A stretch of DNA of 64,000 bases, taken from Lachnospiraceae bacterium. Lineage in GTDB: Bacteria > Bacillota > Clostridia > Lachnospirales > Lachnospiraceae. The position numbers and the translations under genes were made by a program. Of the stretch, positions 50,875 through 59,800 are shown one piece after another. The number at the start of each line of letters is the position of its first letter. Positions within the stretch are counted from its first letter, which is position 1. The stretch covers positions 1-64,000 of the forward strand of contig JAJQHQ010000082.1 of NCBI GenBank assembly GCA_021199655.1, written 5' to 3'. The notes beneath the pieces were generated by a model. The model did not search any database. It was not told where the DNA came from and saw nothing but the letters and a program-made list of their open reading frames with translations.

Positions 50875-52056
50875 CTACAACAGCTCGATGATATCCGCAC
50901 AGTCCAGTGCCCCGGCGTAATTCCGGCAGTCATCCGCAGTCCGGTCTTCCGTCACGCGGACCAGCTCTGCATCTGTACCGGACTTTCGCAGTCCGGCTGC
51001 CTTTCGTATCGCTTCTGCCTGATGCGCCTCATCGTAAATGATCACGCAGCGGTCATCAGAAATATCCGGAAGAAGCTTCTGTCCGGAAAGCGCCAGCATC
51101 AGCTGATCGATCTCCGCGACAAAACCGACTGCCGGCGCGTCCTTGCCGAAATGCGCCAGCAGGCCGTCATAGCGGCCGCCCTTCAGGATTGCGGCCCCTG
51201 TACCAAACGTATAGCCGCGGAATAAAATACCGGTATAATACATATAACGGCTACGGAGACCGAGATCAAACGATACATAGTCCTGCACCCCATAAAGCTT
51301 CAGGATCTCCCAGATTTCTCTCAGTCTTGCAATGGAGACAAGAGCCTCCGGATTGTCCGTCAGCGCTTCCGCCTTATCCAGAACCTCTGCAGAGCCGAAC
51401 AGACCCGGAATCGCAATAAAACTTTTCCGCAGAGAATCGCTCATCTCGAGTCTGGAGAGCAGCTTTTCCGCTCCAAATGTATTTTTATTGGAAATCAGTT
51501 CCCGCAGTTCTGAGACATCCGGTGCGTCAAGTCCGGCCTCTTTCACCAGAGCGTCAAAATAACCGCAGTGGCCGAGACTGATCTGAAACTCTTTCAGGCC
51601 GGAGGCAAGAAGCAGCTGAACCGCCAGCGCGATCACCTCCGCATCCGCGTCTGCGCTGTCGTCGCCGATCAGTTCCCCGCCGATTTGCGTGGTCTCCTTT
51701 AACCGACCCTGATAGCTGGAATTATTGGTGAACGCGTTGCCCAGATAAGTCAGGCGCAGCGCCATATTGTCATTCAGAAAATATTTGGAAGCGGCGCGCG
51801 CTACCGGCGGCGTGAAATCCGGCCGAAGCACCAGGGTGTTGCCGTCATGGTCAAAAAATTTATACAGCTCTCTTGACGGTGTTGTCCCGACCTCACGGCT
51901 GAATACATCAAAAAATTCAAAAGTCGGAGTCTCAATATCTCTGTATCCGTAGGATTTGATCACGGTGTGGAGCCGCTTTTGCAGCTCAAGCTTCTGCTCA
52001 CACTCTTTATTATAGATATCCCGGACGCCTTCCGGGGTATGCAAAATCTTCTGCAT
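50875..52056 (-). CDS. hisZ: HisZ, regulatory subunit of ATP phosphoribosyltransferase
   Basis: A 393-residue paralogue of histidyl-tRNA synthetase, lacking charging activity and working as the regulatory subunit of short HisG. It shows the class II core VLRPDFTPPVAR and the HisZ start HTPEGVRDIYNKE. Its place at the head of the his genes beside a short hisG supports HisZ over HisS. ATG 52056 follows GGAAGG. No T-box or clear promoter was found in the 100 bases upstream. Confidence 0.92.
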   Translation of the reverse strand: MQKILHTPEGVRDIYNKECEQKLELQKRLHTVIKSYGYRDIETPTFEFFDVFSREVGTTPSRELYKFFDHDGNTLVLRPDFTPPVARAASKYFLNDNMALRLTYLGNAFTNNSSYQGRLKETTQIGGELIGDDSADADAEVIALAVQLLLASGLKEFQISLGHCGYFDALVKEAGLDAPDVSELRELISNKNTFGAEKLLSRLEMSDSLRKSFIAIPGLFGSAEVLDKAEALTDNPEALVSIARLREIWEILKLYGVQDYVSFDLGLRSRYMYYTGILFRGYTFGTGAAILKGGRYDGLLAHFGKDAPAVGFVAEIDQLMLALSGQKLLPDISDDRCVIIYDEAHQAEAIRKAAGLRKSGTDAELVRVTEDRTADDCRNYAGALDCADIIELL

Positions 52057-52140
52057 GATGTTCTGCCTTCCCATTTTTATGATTGATGATGCCCGTATCA
52101 TCTTAATACAAACAGTGGCGGTTGTCCAGTCTGATTATTT

Positions 52141-52167
52141 GTAACTGTTCAGTACCTTCACAGTTAC
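52141..52167 (-). repeat. Stem-loop repeat with conserved loop, copy 1
   Basis: On the minus strand arms GTAACTGT and ACAGTTAC form a perfect 8-pair stem around the loop GAAGGTACTGA. It contains the stop codon of recU. No T run follows, so it is not a typical terminator. Copies at 58756-58782 and 59664-59690 keep the loop. Confidence 0.75.
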
Positions 52168-52706
52168 ATTAATTTTTCTCTTTCATCCAGATCCAGCTGC
52201 AGCGCGTCAAGATACGGCACCAGAAGTCCGCCCCGCGGTTTCAGATAGTAGTTCTGATCCAGTTCCATATAGCGAAAACTCTTCCGCCCGCCCTGCTGGG
52301 CGCGGTTCCAGAATTTCATCATATCGCAGTAAGGAAGATAGAACAGTTCATTACGTGTGCTGAAAAACAGGATCAGGAAAGAGATGCCGCCCTGCTTTTC
52401 AAAATCCGTCATAAATTTCACCTGATGCGGGTGAATATTCTGCAGCGCGAAGGTATCGACCGAGCATTCTTTCGCGTCAAAGCAGACAGGGATGCCCTGC
52501 ACCGCCCCGATATAGTCCACGGTACTCTTCTGTTCAAAATAGGCCAGTGTGATATGACGCTCATCTTTATCAATTTTCAGTGGCGTGATCGGCGTGGGGA
52601 TTTTCTGGATCAAAGCAAGGTTTTTTTCCAGATAAATCTCATTCGTCCGGTTGATCAGTTCTTCAAGCGTCGAGCCGCGCAGGCCGCGCGTATTCCAGGT
52701 AGCCAT
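52164..52706 (-). CDS. recU: Holliday junction resolvase RecU
   Basis: Endonuclease cutting Holliday junctions in Firmicutes. The 180-residue protein shows the family sequence TLEELINRTNEIYLEKNLALIQKIPTPI, STVDYIGAVQGIPVCFDAKEC with the metal-binding Asp and Asp-x-Lys, and LQNIHPHQVKFM. The N-terminus is shorter than in Bacillus. The stop codon is inside a repeated stem-loop. The usual neighbour, a penicillin-binding protein gene, is absent. Confidence 0.93.
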   Translation of the reverse strand: MATWNTRGLRGSTLEELINRTNEIYLEKNLALIQKIPTPITPLKIDKDERHITLAYFEQKSTVDYIGAVQGIPVCFDAKECSVDTFALQNIHPHQVKFMTDFEKQGGISFLILFFSTRNELFYLPYCDMMKFWNRAQQGGRKSFRYMELDQNYYLKPRGGLLVPYLDALQLDLDEREKLM

Positions 52707-52749
52707 AATTTATCTCCTGCTGCGTTTTATTTTTGCCGGACCGGTCAGA

Positions 52750-53820
52750 TCACTCCCGCTGCCGCATTATTATATCAAATATTTCCGGCACCGGCGCAAA
52801 AAAGGTTTTTCCGGAAAGACAGGAAAGTGGACCTTCTATGTCCGGTAATTTCAGGCGGTAAGCATGGAGCAGCTGTGAACGTACGCCGTATGAGCGCTGC
52901 GCTGTCCTGTTTTTCACTGCATCGCCGTATTTGGGGTCGCCGAGTATCGGATGTCCGATTGACGCGAGATGGGCGCGGATCTGGTGACTTCGTCCCGTTA
53001 TGAGATGAACTTCCAGAAGAGAATAGTTCCTGTTAGAGGATACTACTTCATAGCCTGTCTCAATCGTCCTGGCTCCATCCGTCGGTTCGGAAAATACAGT
53101 CACGGTGTTAGTCCGCTCGTCTTTTTTCAGATATCCGCGAAGACAGCCGCTGCCCTGCATCGTGCCGCATACGATACAGCGGTAATATTTTTCAGCTGTG
53201 CGTGACGCCAGCAGCCGGTTCATGGTCTGCAGACCGGCCAGGCTGATCCCCGCCACCACAAGGCCGCTGGTGTTGCGGTCCAGACGGTTGCATACTGCCG
53301 GATGCACCAGCTGCAGTTCTTCCGCTGTCATGGCACCGGACTGCAGCAGATAGGCGTCCAGATATTCTACGAGAGATACATCCGAAGCCGTCGATTTCTG
53401 AGAGAGCATTCCGGCAGGCTTATTAATCAGGAGAATATGTGCATCCTGATAAAGAACTTTCGGAGGCTGTATGCCTTTTTCCAGTGTCGGCATTTCCCTT
53501 CCGGATTCGTCCTGAATCAGCGGAACCTGACTGTTCATCACACTCTGATGCAAAGACACTGCTTCAGCCGAAGACCTTAAAGCTTTCTTTTCAAGAGAAA
53601 TCCCTCCGAATTTCTCCCATGTCTCATCAGAAAGAAAAAGCTTCACCTCATCTCCCGGTTTCAGCAGTTCTTTTCCTTCAGCCTTTTTCCCGTTCAGCGT
53701 AATGTTTTTTTTGCGAAGCATTTTATAGAAAAAGCTTTTAGGAGCATCTTTCATATAGCGGGCAAGCAGCTTATCCAGACGCTGACCGGCTTCCCCTTCG
53801 CTTATACTGATCTGTTTCAT
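52750..53820 (-). CDS. RluA-family pseudouridine synthase
   Basis: A 356-residue RNA pseudouridine synthase, second of the family in the window. It has an N-terminal S4 domain (about 10-65), the catalytic NRLDRNTSGL and GRSHQIRAHL. A polar insertion lies at about 78-115 between the S4 and catalytic domains. The sequence is closest in style to RluC-type enzymes of large-subunit rRNA; the exact target cannot be told. Confidence 0.88.
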   Translation of the reverse strand: MKQISISEGEAGQRLDKLLARYMKDAPKSFFYKMLRKKNITLNGKKAEGKELLKPGDEVKLFLSDETWEKFGGISLEKKALRSSAEAVSLHQSVMNSQVPLIQDESGREMPTLEKGIQPPKVLYQDAHILLINKPAGMLSQKSTASDVSLVEYLDAYLLQSGAMTAEELQLVHPAVCNRLDRNTSGLVVAGISLAGLQTMNRLLASRTAEKYYRCIVCGTMQGSGCLRGYLKKDERTNTVTVFSEPTDGARTIETGYEVVSSNRNYSLLEVHLITGRSHQIRAHLASIGHPILGDPKYGDAVKNRTAQRSYGVRSQLLHAYRLKLPDIEGPLSCLSGKTFFAPVPEIFDIIMRQRE

Positions 53821-53944
53821 GATTTTATGCGTGTTCCCCGTTATGCAAACCGGTACGGAACAACTCCCTTTCAGATTCCGTTTCTCCGAAATATCATGTA
53901 TTTTTTATCTATGCCAGCCGGACTATCCGGTCAGTCTGTGCGCC

Positions 53945-54553
53945 TCACAGAGAAAGTGTCAGCAGGATCTGGCAGATCACTTCTTCGCGTGACAGACCGG
54001 GATAACGTTCATCCGGTGTAAAGCGAAGGCCTTCCCGGTATTTTTCCGGAGACTGAGCAAGCGTTGTGACACGCTGCAGATAGGGCTTTAATTCTTTCAT
54101 TACCTTGACGTCCGTATCGGTAAAACCGTTCGAGGAGAGATTCTGATGAATATGTTTTTCCAGATAAGCCGGATCGGTCTTTGCATCTGAAGTAAAACAT
54201 ACGATCTGATCCCCGCAGATCACAGCTGCTTCCACAAGGCTCGTATGCTCATACGCCGTGATGATCAGCTCATATCCGGTCGTCAGTCCCTTCGCCGCAT
54301 CGCGGATTGCCTCATAGCGATCCTGCGGCATGGGGTTCTGCATCAGCATCATAATGAGGCCAACCATCGACCTGCAGGCAGGCAGACAGCCGAGGATTGC
54401 GATCACGGTAAACAGATTCAGCCGCGATTTGACAGTGACATAGCCAATGACATAAATGCCGATCGGCAGTGCGAACATCAGCAGCGTCATCAGAAATCTT
54501 CTCTTCTTTTCATAACGGATATAGCCGTAATTTCCTTTCTTCACTTTTTTCAT
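53945..54553 (-). CDS. Two-helix membrane protein of unknown function
   Basis: A 202-residue protein with a basic N-terminus, two transmembrane helices (about 20-40 and 46-72) and a cytosolic domain with LITAYEHTSLVEAAVICGDQIVCFTSDAKTD. I do not recognise a family, though such proteins occur beside the YgiQ gene in related bacteria as far as I recall. It starts seven bases after the YgiQ stop, so the two are cotranscribed. Confidence 0.7.
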   Translation of the reverse strand: MKKVKKGNYGYIRYEKKRRFLMTLLMFALPIGIYVIGYVTVKSRLNLFTVIAILGCLPACRSMVGLIMMLMQNPMPQDRYEAIRDAAKGLTTGYELIITAYEHTSLVEAAVICGDQIVCFTSDAKTDPAYLEKHIHQNLSSNGFTDTDVKVMKELKPYLQRVTTLAQSPEKYREGLRFTPDERYPGLSREEVICQILLTLSL

Positions 54554-54559
54554 GAAGTG

Positions 54560-56434
54560 TCATCTCCTCTTATTTTTATTGGACGTACGGTTCGTGTTAA
54601 TGTGTGTCTTTTCTTCCGGCGCATCCTTTCTGGATGATGCCATACGCCGCGGACGAACCAGACATTCCGGGCCAAACCCGACCAGATCTGTCCGTCCTGC
54701 AAGATGCAAAGCTTCGATCACCAGATCGTAATTATCCGGTTTCCGATACTGGATCAGCGCGCGCTGGAGCTTTTTGCGGTGCGGATTTTTCTCCACGTAG
54801 ACCGGCTGCATCGTGCGCGGGTCAAGACCGGTGTAGTACATACAGGTCGAGATCGTGGACGGCGTCGGATAAAAATCCTGCACCTGCTCCGGCATAAAAT
54901 GAATATCGCGCAGATAACAGGCCAGCTCGACCGCTTCATTCATCGAACAGCCGGGGTGTGAGGACATCAGGTAGGGAACCAGATATTGCTCCATATGGCA
55001 CGAACGGTTCATCTTCTGATATTCCTCTGTGAATTTCTGATAAACACTGTGCTTTGGCTTCCCCATCATCTCAAGCACCCTGTCGGAGACATGCTCCGGA
55101 GCTACTTTCAGCTGGCCGCTGATATGATATTTCACAAGTTCCCGGAAAAACGCATCCGAGGAATCCTCCATCAGATAATCAAAACGGATACCGGAGCGGA
55201 TAAAGACCTTTTTCACTTTGGGAAGCTTCCGCAGGCGGCGAAGCAGTGCGACATAGTCGCTGTGATCCGCGTCCAGATTTTTACAGGGCGTCGGGAAGAG
55301 GCACTGCCTGTTTTTACAGACTCCCGTCTGCAGCTGCTTTTTGCAGGAGGGATGCCGGAAATTTGCGGTTGGTCCGCCCACATCGTGGATATAACCCTTA
55401 AATTCAGGATCCTCCGTCATCGTGACCGCTTCTTTGACGATGGAATCGTGGCTCCGCACCTGCACGATCCGCCCCTGATGAAAGGTCAGAGCGCAGAAAG
55501 AACAGCCGCCAAAGCATCCGCGGTTGCTGACAAGGCTGAATTTCACTTCACTTAAAGCAGGTATCCCGCCCGCCTTATCATAAGAGGGGTGCCATGTGCG
55601 GCAATAAGGAAGATCATAGACGTCGTCCATCTCCTGCGTAGAGAGAGGTTTGGAAGGCGTATTCTGCACGACATAAATACCGTCTGTATAGGGCTCGACA
55701 AGTCGTCTGGCAGAAAACGGATCCGTATTGCGGTACTGCATGGCAAAGCTTTCCGCATACCGGCGTTTGTTCTTTCGCATTTCCTCATAAGCCGGAAGAA
55801 GCTCATAATCATAGACATCCTCCAGATGCTTTGTCTTATAGCAGGTGCCGTCGATAAAGGTAATATCATGAATCGAAAGCCCGGAATCCAGTGCTTCCGC
55901 TATTTCCACGATTGAGCGCTCTCCCATCCCATAGGAAATCAGATCCGCGCCCGAATCCATGAGAATGGAGCGTTTCAGGGAATCCGACCAGTAATCATAA
56001 TGGGCAAGCCGCCGCAGGCTGGCTTCAATTCCACCCGCAATGACCGGCACATCCCGGTATGCCTGCCGGATCAGATTACAGTACACCACCACCGCGTGAT
56101 CCGGGCGCTTCCCCATCACTCCTCCCGGCGTATACGCATCGGTGGAGCGTCTCTTTTTTGATACCGTATAATGATTCACCATGGAATCCATGTTTCCGGC
56201 AGAGACCAGAAAGCCAAGCCTCGGCCTGCCAAGAAGCATGATGCTTTCCTTTTTCCGCCAGTCAGGCTGTGCGAGGATTCCGACCGTAAATCCGTGTGCC
56301 TGCAGCACGCGGCTGATAATGGCATGGCCGAACGACGGATGATCCACATAAGCATCTCCGCAGACGTAGACAAAATCCAGCTGTTCTATATTTTGTGCCC
56401 GCATTTCTTCGGGTGTTGTCGGAAGAAACTCCAT
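54560..56434 (-). CDS. YgiQ family radical SAM protein
   Basis: A 624-residue radical SAM protein of the YgiQ (UPF0313) family, of unknown reaction. The N-terminal part is B12-binding-like, the SAM cluster motif is CFGGCSFCALTFHQGR, and the family-specific FYPTPSTISTCMYYTGLDP region follows. The C-terminal tail is basic and polar. ATG 56434 directly abuts the HAD gene stop and follows GGAGAG. Confidence 0.92.
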   Translation of the reverse strand: MEFLPTTPEEMRAQNIEQLDFVYVCGDAYVDHPSFGHAIISRVLQAHGFTVGILAQPDWRKKESIMLLGRPRLGFLVSAGNMDSMVNHYTVSKKRRSTDAYTPGGVMGKRPDHAVVVYCNLIRQAYRDVPVIAGGIEASLRRLAHYDYWSDSLKRSILMDSGADLISYGMGERSIVEIAEALDSGLSIHDITFIDGTCYKTKHLEDVYDYELLPAYEEMRKNKRRYAESFAMQYRNTDPFSARRLVEPYTDGIYVVQNTPSKPLSTQEMDDVYDLPYCRTWHPSYDKAGGIPALSEVKFSLVSNRGCFGGCSFCALTFHQGRIVQVRSHDSIVKEAVTMTEDPEFKGYIHDVGGPTANFRHPSCKKQLQTGVCKNRQCLFPTPCKNLDADHSDYVALLRRLRKLPKVKKVFIRSGIRFDYLMEDSSDAFFRELVKYHISGQLKVAPEHVSDRVLEMMGKPKHSVYQKFTEEYQKMNRSCHMEQYLVPYLMSSHPGCSMNEAVELACYLRDIHFMPEQVQDFYPTPSTISTCMYYTGLDPRTMQPVYVEKNPHRKKLQRALIQYRKPDNYDLVIEALHLAGRTDLVGFGPECLVRPRRMASSRKDAPEEKTHINTNRTSNKNKRR

Positions 56435-57124
56435 TTATGCTTCTCTCCTTTTGCCGTGATGCAGCACCTCATAGCTGCCGTTCAGCACTTCATCATAGCT
56501 GCGTATGTAGTAATCCGCAAGCTCTCTGGTCAGAGCCCTTCGTGCGGCGGAAAAATCATCTTCCATTGCGCAGACACGCATTCCGGCATTTTTCCCTGCC
56601 TGAACTCCCATCGGAATGTCCTCAAATACCAGACAGTTCGTCGGCTCTACACCGAGCAGATCAGCCGCATACAGATAAATATCCGGCGCAGGCTTTCCTT
56701 TTGCCACCTCACAGGATGTCGCGATCCGGTCAAAACAGTCCTCCACATGATGGTGTGCCAGAGACGCGCGGATCAGCTCCTGACTGTTGCTGCTCGCAAT
56801 AGCTGTCGGAACTCCCTGTTCCTTCAGGTATCTTAGAAAACGGGCGGCTCCCGGCTTCAGTTCCACCTCATACGCGTATTTCTGATACGCCATCCGGTTC
56901 CATTCCTGCTTGATCTCCTCCACTTCACAGGGAAGTGAAAAACGTTCTTTAAAATACTGCGCGGTCTCCGTAAAGCTCATGCCTTCAATTGCCACGGAAA
57001 GATCCGCAGGTATCGTCTGCCCATAGCGGGACAGGTATTCTATATCAATATCCGACCAGAGCGACATGGAATCCATGAGGGTTCCATCCAGATCAAATAT
57101 CACTGCTTTTGTATTTTTCAGCAT
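56435..57124 (-). CDS. HAD-superfamily phosphatase
   Basis: A 229-residue HAD hydrolase of the phosphoglucomutase-like subgroup. Motif I is FDLDGTLMDSM with the nucleophile Asp, motif II ASSNS, motif III K in KGKPAPDIY and motif IV VFEDIPMGV. It probably dephosphorylates a sugar phosphate or similar small molecule; the substrate is unknown. It abuts both neighbours without a gap. Confidence 0.9.
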   Translation of the reverse strand: MLKNTKAVIFDLDGTLMDSMSLWSDIDIEYLSRYGQTIPADLSVAIEGMSFTETAQYFKERFSLPCEVEEIKQEWNRMAYQKYAYEVELKPGAARFLRYLKEQGVPTAIASSNSQELIRASLAHHHVEDCFDRIATSCEVAKGKPAPDIYLYAADLLGVEPTNCLVFEDIPMGVQAGKNAGMRVCAMEDDFSAARRALTRELADYYIRSYDEVLNGSYEVLHHGKRREA

Positions 57125-58657
57125 TTACTGCATCCTCCATCCCGGATAAAACTTATTGCGGATGCTGCCATTTGTGAGTTTTCCCCAGCCAAGGCCGTGC
57201 CCGTCCACACAGATCAGCACCATTCTGTCAGCGGATAGCTTCTGAGTCAGAACTTCCAGCTCCTCATCGCCGGGTTCCAGCGTCTCGCCCTTCAGATAAC
57301 GGAGCACACGCTCATCTTCACAAGGCAGATCCAGCACCGCATCAAAGCAGGATGCATCCAGCATCATCGCCAGAGCCTGCGAAGGCTCAAAGCGCCCGCG
57401 CTTTAAAGTTCCCAGCAAAAGTCCGGTGCGCAGATATCGGATCTGACCCGGAAGCCGATAAGGAGGGATAAGCAGACACTGTTCGCCGATCTGTTCATAA
57501 TGGTAAGACGTCAGAATATCCTGAAGTCCTCCGCGCCGGCATGAAAAAGCATACGGTCTTTTCTTATCAACTGGCCTGGATATCCGTGTCAGAAACCCGG
57601 CAACAGTATCCGGTATAACAGCTTTCTGCCCGCTTATTCCCGGTCGGTTTCTGCCTGAAGCAGAACATTGTTTCAGAGAATCGCGTTTTTCAGTAAAATA
57701 CCCGGGAGCAATGCCTTTATCTGATTTCTTTTTAAAAAGAGCGAGAAAATGCCCCTCTCCACTTACCCGGTGCGGGTAGATCCGAACACAGCGGTGCAAA
57801 TCACCTGCCAATGCTTCTGCAGTATCCGGTGATGATAATGAAATTCCATCCGAAAATCCCGGTTCTTTCTCCAGCGGCACCAGCTCCAGCTCCGGAAAAT
57901 GTTCTAACGCGAAAGAAATCACCGCCTCGTCCTCTTTCTCAGAAAAAGTGCAGGTCGAATACAGGAGCATTCCTCCTGGCTTCAGCATCTGTATGGCACA
58001 GGATAAAATCTCCTTCTGCAGCGGCGCATAGGATTCGGGGCCTTTTTCCTCCCATGCGGCGATCAGCGCCGGGTCCTTTCGGAACATGCCCTCGCCGGAA
58101 CAGGGGGCGTCTACGAGAATTTTATCAAAAAAACATCCGAACGTCTCCAGAAGCCGCCGCGGCTGTTCTGCGGTGATGCAGATATTTGCTGCTCCCCAGA
58201 CGGTCAGATTCTTTACCAGCGCCTTCGCACGGCTCGCACTGGCATCGTTTGCAACAAGAAGGCCGAACCCTTTTAGTCTCGAAGCCAGTTCAGTGGCTTT
58301 GCCTCCGGGAGCCGCACAAAGATCAAGCACCTTATCTCCCGGCTCAATGGGAAGCCGGCTTGCCGGCAGCATCGCACTTGGTTCCTGTATGTAATACAGT
58401 CCCGCGTAATAATACGGATGACGGGATGCATCCGCGTCCCTGTCCATATAAAAACCATTGTTCACCCAGGGAATACGTTCTTTGGCAAAGGGCAGCCGTG
58501 CGACCGCATCCTCAATGGAAAGCCTGCCTGTGTTGATACGGATTCCCGCTTTTGCTTCATTATCATAACAGGCCAGAAAATCATCTGTCTCTTGCCCAAG
58601 CTGTTCTCTCATACGGCAGACAAAGCCTCCGGGCAGCCGTTCTCTCACAGAACTCAT
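57125..58657 (-). CDS. RsmF-type rRNA cytosine-C5 methyltransferase
   Basis: A 510-residue NOL1/NOP2/Sun-family methyltransferase. The SAM-binding site is LDLCAAPGGKATELA, and the two catalytic cysteines are in DAPCSGEGMF and YSTCTFS. The C-terminal third is the RsmF-like RNA-binding region ending WGKLTNGSIRNKFYPGWR. A polar insert lies at about 312-355. The probable product is m5C in small-subunit rRNA, by family. The only in-frame ATG fitting the family is at 58657, although its ribosome site (AAAGGAG) is distant. Confidence 0.9.
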   Translation of the reverse strand: MSSVRERLPGGFVCRMREQLGQETDDFLACYDNEAKAGIRINTGRLSIEDAVARLPFAKERIPWVNNGFYMDRDADASRHPYYYAGLYYIQEPSAMLPASRLPIEPGDKVLDLCAAPGGKATELASRLKGFGLLVANDASASRAKALVKNLTVWGAANICITAEQPRRLLETFGCFFDKILVDAPCSGEGMFRKDPALIAAWEEKGPESYAPLQKEILSCAIQMLKPGGMLLYSTCTFSEKEDEAVISFALEHFPELELVPLEKEPGFSDGISLSSPDTAEALAGDLHRCVRIYPHRVSGEGHFLALFKKKSDKGIAPGYFTEKRDSLKQCSASGRNRPGISGQKAVIPDTVAGFLTRISRPVDKKRPYAFSCRRGGLQDILTSYHYEQIGEQCLLIPPYRLPGQIRYLRTGLLLGTLKRGRFEPSQALAMMLDASCFDAVLDLPCEDERVLRYLKGETLEPGDEELEVLTQKLSADRMVLICVDGHGLGWGKLTNGSIRNKFYPGWRMQ

Positions 58658-58755
58658 ATGCGGATAAGATTCTCCTTTGTTTACTCATTCTGCATTATCT
58701 CATATATTATATTTCACAGTAAATCCGATGCACAGTCTTGAATGATTATCTATAC

Positions 58756-58782
58756 GTAACAGTTCAGCACCTTCACAGTTAC
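58756..58782 (-). repeat. Stem-loop repeat with conserved loop, copy 2
   Basis: Minus-strand GTAACTGT and ACTGTTAC arms around GAAGGTGCTGA, one mismatch in the stem, 22 bases after the alarmone synthetase stop. Confidence 0.7.
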
Positions 58783-58803
58783 ATCGATGTTAAACTGCAG
58801 ATT

Positions 58804-59628
58804 TTAGTACAGGTCCGTCCTCGTCACTTCCACTGTCTGTGCACGATACCCTTCCACGATCACATCCAGCTCTCTTGCAAAGCGCCGCAGCTGATCGATA
58901 TCATCCAGCTCATAGATCCGGTAAAACTCATCCTGAATCTTCTGGACTTCCCGCTTCGTCGTCACACGATAGAGATTCTGGATATTATTCAGGATGTCAG
59001 AGACCAGACCGGCCTGCATCTGAGAGGAAATCTGCGCATCCATGATCTCGCTGCGTACAGAAGACATCTCACTGTCAAGCGTGATGATCGCGTTTGCCAC
59101 ATTAGAAAGCTTCTCACTTACATGCTCCGGAATATTTTTCTTATATTTATACTGCAGAGAATGCTCGATCGTCGACCAGAAATTCATGGCAAGCGTACGA
59201 ATCTGAATTTCAACATTAATCTTCCGGCTGCCCTTTGTCGTCTGCACTTCGTAACGCACAATAATATGGTAGCTTCGGTAGCCGCTGTCTTTTTTGTGGC
59301 TGACATAGTCCCGCTCGCTGACAATCTCCATGTCCGTCCTTGCGCGGATGATCTCCACCACTTTCTGAATATCTTCCACAAACTGACAGATGATCCGCAC
59401 CCCGGCGATATCCGTGATCCGTTCTTCCAGCTCATCCGTCGTGATATGCTTTTTCTGGACCTTATCCAGAATACTGGCGACAGTCTTTACCCGGCCCGTC
59501 ACCTGTTCAATTGGGGAATACTGCCCCTGATTCCGATATTCATAGATCAGATGTTCAAACTTTACAACGAGCTCTTTTACAGCCAGATCATACGGGCTTA
59601 AAATCTCGCGCCACAGCTGAATTTCCAT
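58804..59628 (-). CDS. Small alarmone synthetase, (p)ppGpp synthesis
   Basis: A 274-residue RelA/SpoT-domain protein without hydrolase or regulatory domains. It makes (p)ppGpp from GTP/GDP and ATP. Motifs DIAGVRIICQF, KKDSGYRSYH and VEIQIRTLAMNFWSTIEHSLQYK are intact, and the C-terminal helical region is typical of YjbM-type enzymes. Two ATGs lie near GAGG; the second (59628) is better spaced. Confidence 0.92.
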   Translation of the reverse strand: MEIQLWREILSPYDLAVKELVVKFEHLIYEYRNQGQYSPIEQVTGRVKTVASILDKVQKKHITTDELEERITDIAGVRIICQFVEDIQKVVEIIRARTDMEIVSERDYVSHKKDSGYRSYHIIVRYEVQTTKGSRKINVEIQIRTLAMNFWSTIEHSLQYKYKKNIPEHVSEKLSNVANAIITLDSEMSSVRSEIMDAQISSQMQAGLVSDILNNIQNLYRVTTKREVQKIQDEFYRIYELDDIDQLRRFARELDVIVEGYRAQTVEVTRTDLY

Positions 59629-59663
59629 ATGCATACACCTCTGCAGCCATAATTACAAATTCT

Positions 59664-59690
59664 GCAACTGTTCAGTACCTTCACAGTTAT
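59664..59690 (-). repeat. Stem-loop repeat with conserved loop, copy 3
   Basis: Minus-strand ATAACTGT and ACAGTTGC arms around GAAGGTACTGA, in the gap between the M23 peptidase and alarmone synthetase genes. The end pair differs from copy 1 on both sides but the loop is identical. Confidence 0.7.
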
Positions 59691-59800
59691 GCGTATTCTA
59701 ACACAGAAAACCGGATATCACAAGGGCAATTCAAATTGCCGTAATGGTTATCTTCATGTCAGAGTATTTTTCTGTCAGGGTCATCCCGCACCCGCAAAGA

